From positions 1 through 64,000 of the forward strand of contig JAWUXM010000016.1 of NCBI GenBank assembly GCA_034111325.1: 64,000 bases of DNA, given 5' to 3'. Shown piece by piece: positions 61,694 to 64,000 of this stretch. The stretch is from JAWUXM01 sp034111325. Lineage in GTDB: Bacteria; Pseudomonadota; Alphaproteobacteria; Rickettsiales; JABIRX01. The notes beneath the pieces are model-generated. The model was not told the origin of the DNA. It saw only the letters and a list, made by a program, of their open reading frames with translations, and did not search any database. Position numbers and translations under genes: made by a program. How positions within the stretch are numbered: position 1 is the first letter of the stretch; the number at the start of each line of letters is the position of its first letter.

Positions 61694-62632
61694 ATGGAAA
61701 AAAACGTAAAAAACTTGATAATCGGCTCAGGCCCTGCTGGCTATTCAGCCGCAATCTATACTGCACGCGCAAACCTCAAACCTGTTATGGTCACAGGTTT
61801 ACAAGCTGGCGGGCAATTAACCATCACCACCGAAGTTGAAAACTACCCAGGTTTTGCCGATGTAGTTCAAGGGCCTTGGCTTATGGAACAAATGTCTGCG
61901 CAGGCTGAGAAGGTTGGCACAGAAATCATCTATGACCACATTAAAGAAGTAGATTTTAGCAAACGCCCTTTCCGCTGCGTTGATGAATCTGACAATGTCT
62001 ATATTGCTGAAACCGTAATTATTGCAACTGGTGCGCAAGCAAAATGGCTTGGCTTAGAAAGCGAACAGGCTTTCCAAGGTTTTGGTGTTTCAGGCTGCGC
62101 AACTTGCGACGGCTTCTTTTTTAAAGATCAAGAAGTCTTGGTCGTTGGTGGCGGAAATACTGCCGTTGAGGAAGCATTATTCCTAACTAATCATGCAAGT
62201 AAAGTTACGTTGATTCACCGCCGTGATAGTTTCAAGGCTGAGAAAATTCTCCAAGATCGTATCTTTAAAAACCCTAAAATTGAAGTCATTTGGGATAGCG
62301 CTTTAGAGGAAATTATAGGTAAGGATGACCCAAAAGAAGTTACTGGCGCAAGAATTAAAAATGTCAAAAGCGGCGAAATTACTGAGCTAAAAGTAAGTGG
62401 CGTCTTTATCGCCATTGGCCATGAGCCGAATACTGCTTTGTTTAAAGGACAAGTTGAGATGGATGAAACTGGCTATATCAATACCAAGCCAGATAGCACC
62501 CAAACAAATATTGAAGGTGTGTTTGCTGCTGGTGATGTGCAAGACCGCATATATCGCCAAGCAGTTACCGCTGCTGGAACTGGCTGCATGGCAGCTTTGG
62601 AGGCTGAGAAGTTTTTGGCAGAACATAATTAA
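61694..62632 (+). CDS. trxB: Thioredoxin-disulfide reductase
   Basis: FAD/NADPH enzyme that reduces thioredoxin. It has 312 residues. FAD motif 'IIGSGPAGYSAAIYTARA' near residue 8, 'GGQLTITTEVENYPGF' near 40, the redox pair C-A-T-C near residues 136-139, NADPH motif 'VVGGGNTAVEEALFL', and C-terminal 'AAGDVQDRIYRQAVTAAGTGCMAA' in two parts. It is followed by a MITE-like element. Confidence 0.97.
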   Translation: MEKNVKNLIIGSGPAGYSAAIYTARANLKPVMVTGLQAGGQLTITTEVENYPGFADVVQGPWLMEQMSAQAEKVGTEIIYDHIKEVDFSKRPFRCVDESDNVYIAETVIIATGAQAKWLGLESEQAFQGFGVSGCATCDGFFFKDQEVLVVGGGNTAVEEALFLTNHASKVTLIHRRDSFKAEKILQDRIFKNPKIEVIWDSALEEIIGKDDPKEVTGARIKNVKSGEITELKVSGVFIAIGHEPNTALFKGQVEMDETGYINTKPDSTQTNIEGVFAAGDVQDRIYRQAVTAAGTGCMAALEAEKFLAEHN

Positions 62633-62705
62633 TATAATATACAATATTACATTATGAATTTCCTCTAGTAAGAAAAATTATTCTAGTCAAGCAACTACCC
62701 ACAGA

Positions 62706-62851
62706 GTCATCCTGAATTTATTTCAGGATCTGCTGAGTGAGCCAATAATATAGTAGCTTAATTTTTATAGTAAGACATGGTATGAGTATCAATTATTTAC
62801 TTCCATTTTCGTGGCTAAATTGTGCAGATCCTGAAATAAATTCAGGATGAC
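62706..62851. mobile_element. MITE-like element (family B), full copy B5
   Basis: A 146-base unit bounded by inverted 'gtcatcctgaatttatttca' + 'ggatctgc'. The interior ('gtgagccaataatatagtag' etc.) parallels B1 at 12.4 kb. It fills most of the 316-base gap between trxB and the START-domain gene; nothing else is seen there. Confidence 0.82.
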
Positions 62852-62948
62852 TACTTTTGCGGTGCAAAACCTCGCTTCAATATGCAAATAATGGCAATAG
62901 TTTAAAGACACCCTACGCTTTTCATATGCTAAATGTTAAATCTTGATC

Positions 62949-63395
62949 ATGATTCATAACGAAACCGCTACATCGCAATTTACAGCAGAACAATTATTTG
63001 ACTTAGTCCTGGATGTTGAGAAATACCCTGAATTTCTACCTTGGTGTAGCAACGTAAAAATCACTGAGCGCAAATCGGCAAAAGAGTTTTATGCAGAGCT
63101 CACTGTGAATTTCAAAGCTTTCACCTATACGTACACCTCTTTAGTTAGCGGCGCAAAACAAAAAAATGGCTCCTATCTACTCGAAGTCGAGATGGTAAAA
63201 GGTCCATTTAAACATCTCTTTAATTCATGGAAATTTACTTCTAATAAAAAAAATACTCTAATTGATTTTACAATCGATATGGAGCTAAAGTCTCGTTTAC
63301 TTAGCAAATTACTCGATGTAATATTTGAAATTGCATTTAAAAAGATGCTCAGCGCCTTTCAGAAAAGGGCGGAAGAAGTTTATAATGGATTTTAG
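62949..63395 (+). CDS. START/COQ10-like ubiquinone-binding protein (RatA family)
   Basis: Polyketide-cyclase/START-fold protein of 148 residues. 'ATSQFTAEQLFDLVLDVEKYPEFLPWC' is the COQ10/RatA N-terminal pattern in two motifs, and 'MVKGPFKHLFNSWKF' with 'IDFTIDMELKSRLL' is typical of the family. Coq10 homologues bind ubiquinone and support respiration; E. coli RatA was described as a ribosome anti-association toxin. The first of these roles is more likely in an alphaproteobacterium. ATG 62949 is preferred to a TTG two codons before it. Confidence 0.88.
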   Translation: MIHNETATSQFTAEQLFDLVLDVEKYPEFLPWCSNVKITERKSAKEFYAELTVNFKAFTYTYTSLVSGAKQKNGSYLLEVEMVKGPFKHLFNSWKFTSNKKNTLIDFTIDMELKSRLLSKLLDVIFEIAFKKMLSAFQKRAEEVYNGF

Positions 63396-63440
63396 AGTCG
63401 TAATATTTTATAGTAAGCAATCAATTTATAATTTAAAAAA

Positions 63441-64000
63441 ATGACAAAACCAACCAGAGAAGAAGCAGAGCAAGCCGTTAAAACCCTAATCGCTTGGGCA
63501 GGTGATGATGTAAGTCGTGAAGGATTAAGCGAAACTCCTCAAAGAGTTGTTGAAAGCTATAAAGAATTATTCAGCGGTTATAACGTAAACCCTGCAGAGT
63601 TTCTTGTTAAGACTTTTTCAGAAACCGAAAGCTATCGTGAAATGATTATCCTTAAAGATATTTCAGTAGAGTCCCATTGTGAACATCACATGTTGCCAAT
63701 TATCGGCAAAGCAACTATCGCCTATATTCCTAATGATCGAGTTGTGGGCATTAGTAAATTAGCACGCGTGGTGGATGCTTTTGCCAAACGCTTACAAATT
63801 CAAGAAAAGCTTACGGCACAAATCGCCAATACAATTGACTCCGCACTAAAACCAAGGGGCGTTGCCGTCGTAATTGACGCTGAGCATCACTGCATGACAG
63901 TACGTGGGGTACATAAAACAGGAGTAAAAATGCGCACATCGCATATTACTGGCTGCTTTGAAACCAACAGTAAAACTCGGCAAGAATTTTTTAATTTACT
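63441..64000 (+). CDS. folE: GTP cyclohydrolase I (3' end cut by window edge)
   Basis: Opens the pathway from GTP to tetrahydrofolate by forming dihydroneopterin triphosphate. About 186 codons are visible, nearly the whole protein, with the frame open at base 64000. Zinc and catalytic residues are in 'VESHCEHHMLPI' (Cys, His, His) and 'EHHCMTVRGV' (Cys). 'GISKLARVVDAFAKRLQIQE' and 'TRQEFF' near the end are canonical. It starts 46 bases after the START-domain gene and may share its transcript. Confidence 0.96.
   Translation, partial: MTKPTREEAEQAVKTLIAWAGDDVSREGLSETPQRVVESYKELFSGYNVNPAEFLVKTFSETESYREMIILKDISVESHCEHHMLPIIGKATIAYIPNDRVVGISKLARVVDAFAKRLQIQEKLTAQIANTIDSALKPRGVAVVIDAEHHCMTVRGVHKTGVKMRTSHITGCFETNSKTRQEFFNL

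Noticed and set aside
4002..62851. CRISPR array from the repeated palindromes
   Set aside because: Copies are kilobases apart, with no regular short spacers and no cas genes.

Overview
The window looks like chromosomal DNA of an AT-rich alphaproteobacterium, probably near the Rickettsiales/Holosporales-type lineages. Pointers are a GapR (DUF2312) nucleoid protein, a short proline-tRNA ligase without the insertion domain, orphan CobS/CobT-like proteins, an SDHAF4-type DUF1674 protein, and intergenic DNA packed with palindromic repeats. It is not an extremely reduced genome: it keeps lysine/diaminopimelate (dapD, dapE), tryptophan (trpE, trpD), riboflavin (ribE) and folate (folE) genes plus cytochrome c maturation. 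The taxonomic placement is inferred from gene content only. No rRNA, tRNA, CRISPR array, phage or transposase gene was recognised.

Layout. 1-5 kb: a DsbA-like protein followed without gaps by tolQ-tolR-tolA-tolB (minus strand), then a second DsbA-like protein. 4.9-11.5 kb: radA, gloB, proS, a zinc-ribbon membrane protein, dapD-dapE. 11.5-15 kb: two unrecognised proteins around an alanine/sodium symporter. 15-25.4 kb: housekeeping genes (ygfZ, ferredoxin-NADP reductase, ribE, mnmE, prs, rplY, pth, ubiX, gapR, lpxB, dedA, trpD). 25.4-32.9 kb: an ABC ATPase and a compact type IV pilus/type II secretion-like inner-membrane cluster (pseudopilin, GspE, GspF, PilM/N-like, PilO-like, unknown periplasmic protein). 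33-37 kb: nuclease, lpdA, glmS. 37-40 kb: a glutamate/GABA antiporter plus glutamate decarboxylase pair, the classical acid-resistance module, with a frameshifted SpoIIAA-like gene behind it. 40.4-46 kb: cobT, cobS, dnaN, recF. 46-50.4 kb: trpE-ccmD-ccmE-ccmF-ccmG, including a 40-residue ccmD. 50.5-57.2 kb: PpiD-like chaperone, tpiA, secG, pyrG, then a DUF692-DUF2063-DoxX operon (bufferin/methanobactin-type RiPP machinery) without a visible precursor. 57.4-64 kb: parC, recO, sdhAF4-like, nadK, trxB, a START-domain protein and folE, cut by the window end.

Besides the genes, the most striking content is the repeat landscape. At least three families recur. (i) About 110-125 bp nested palindromes always sit at the 3' end of a gene, sometimes supplying its stop codon, and their arms differ between copies while staying complementary. 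(ii) A MITE-like element of about 145 bp has 27-bp self-palindromic terminal inverted repeats. (iii) A 'gtcattgcctgaat' palindrome family is present in six places. No transposase that could move them lies in the window.
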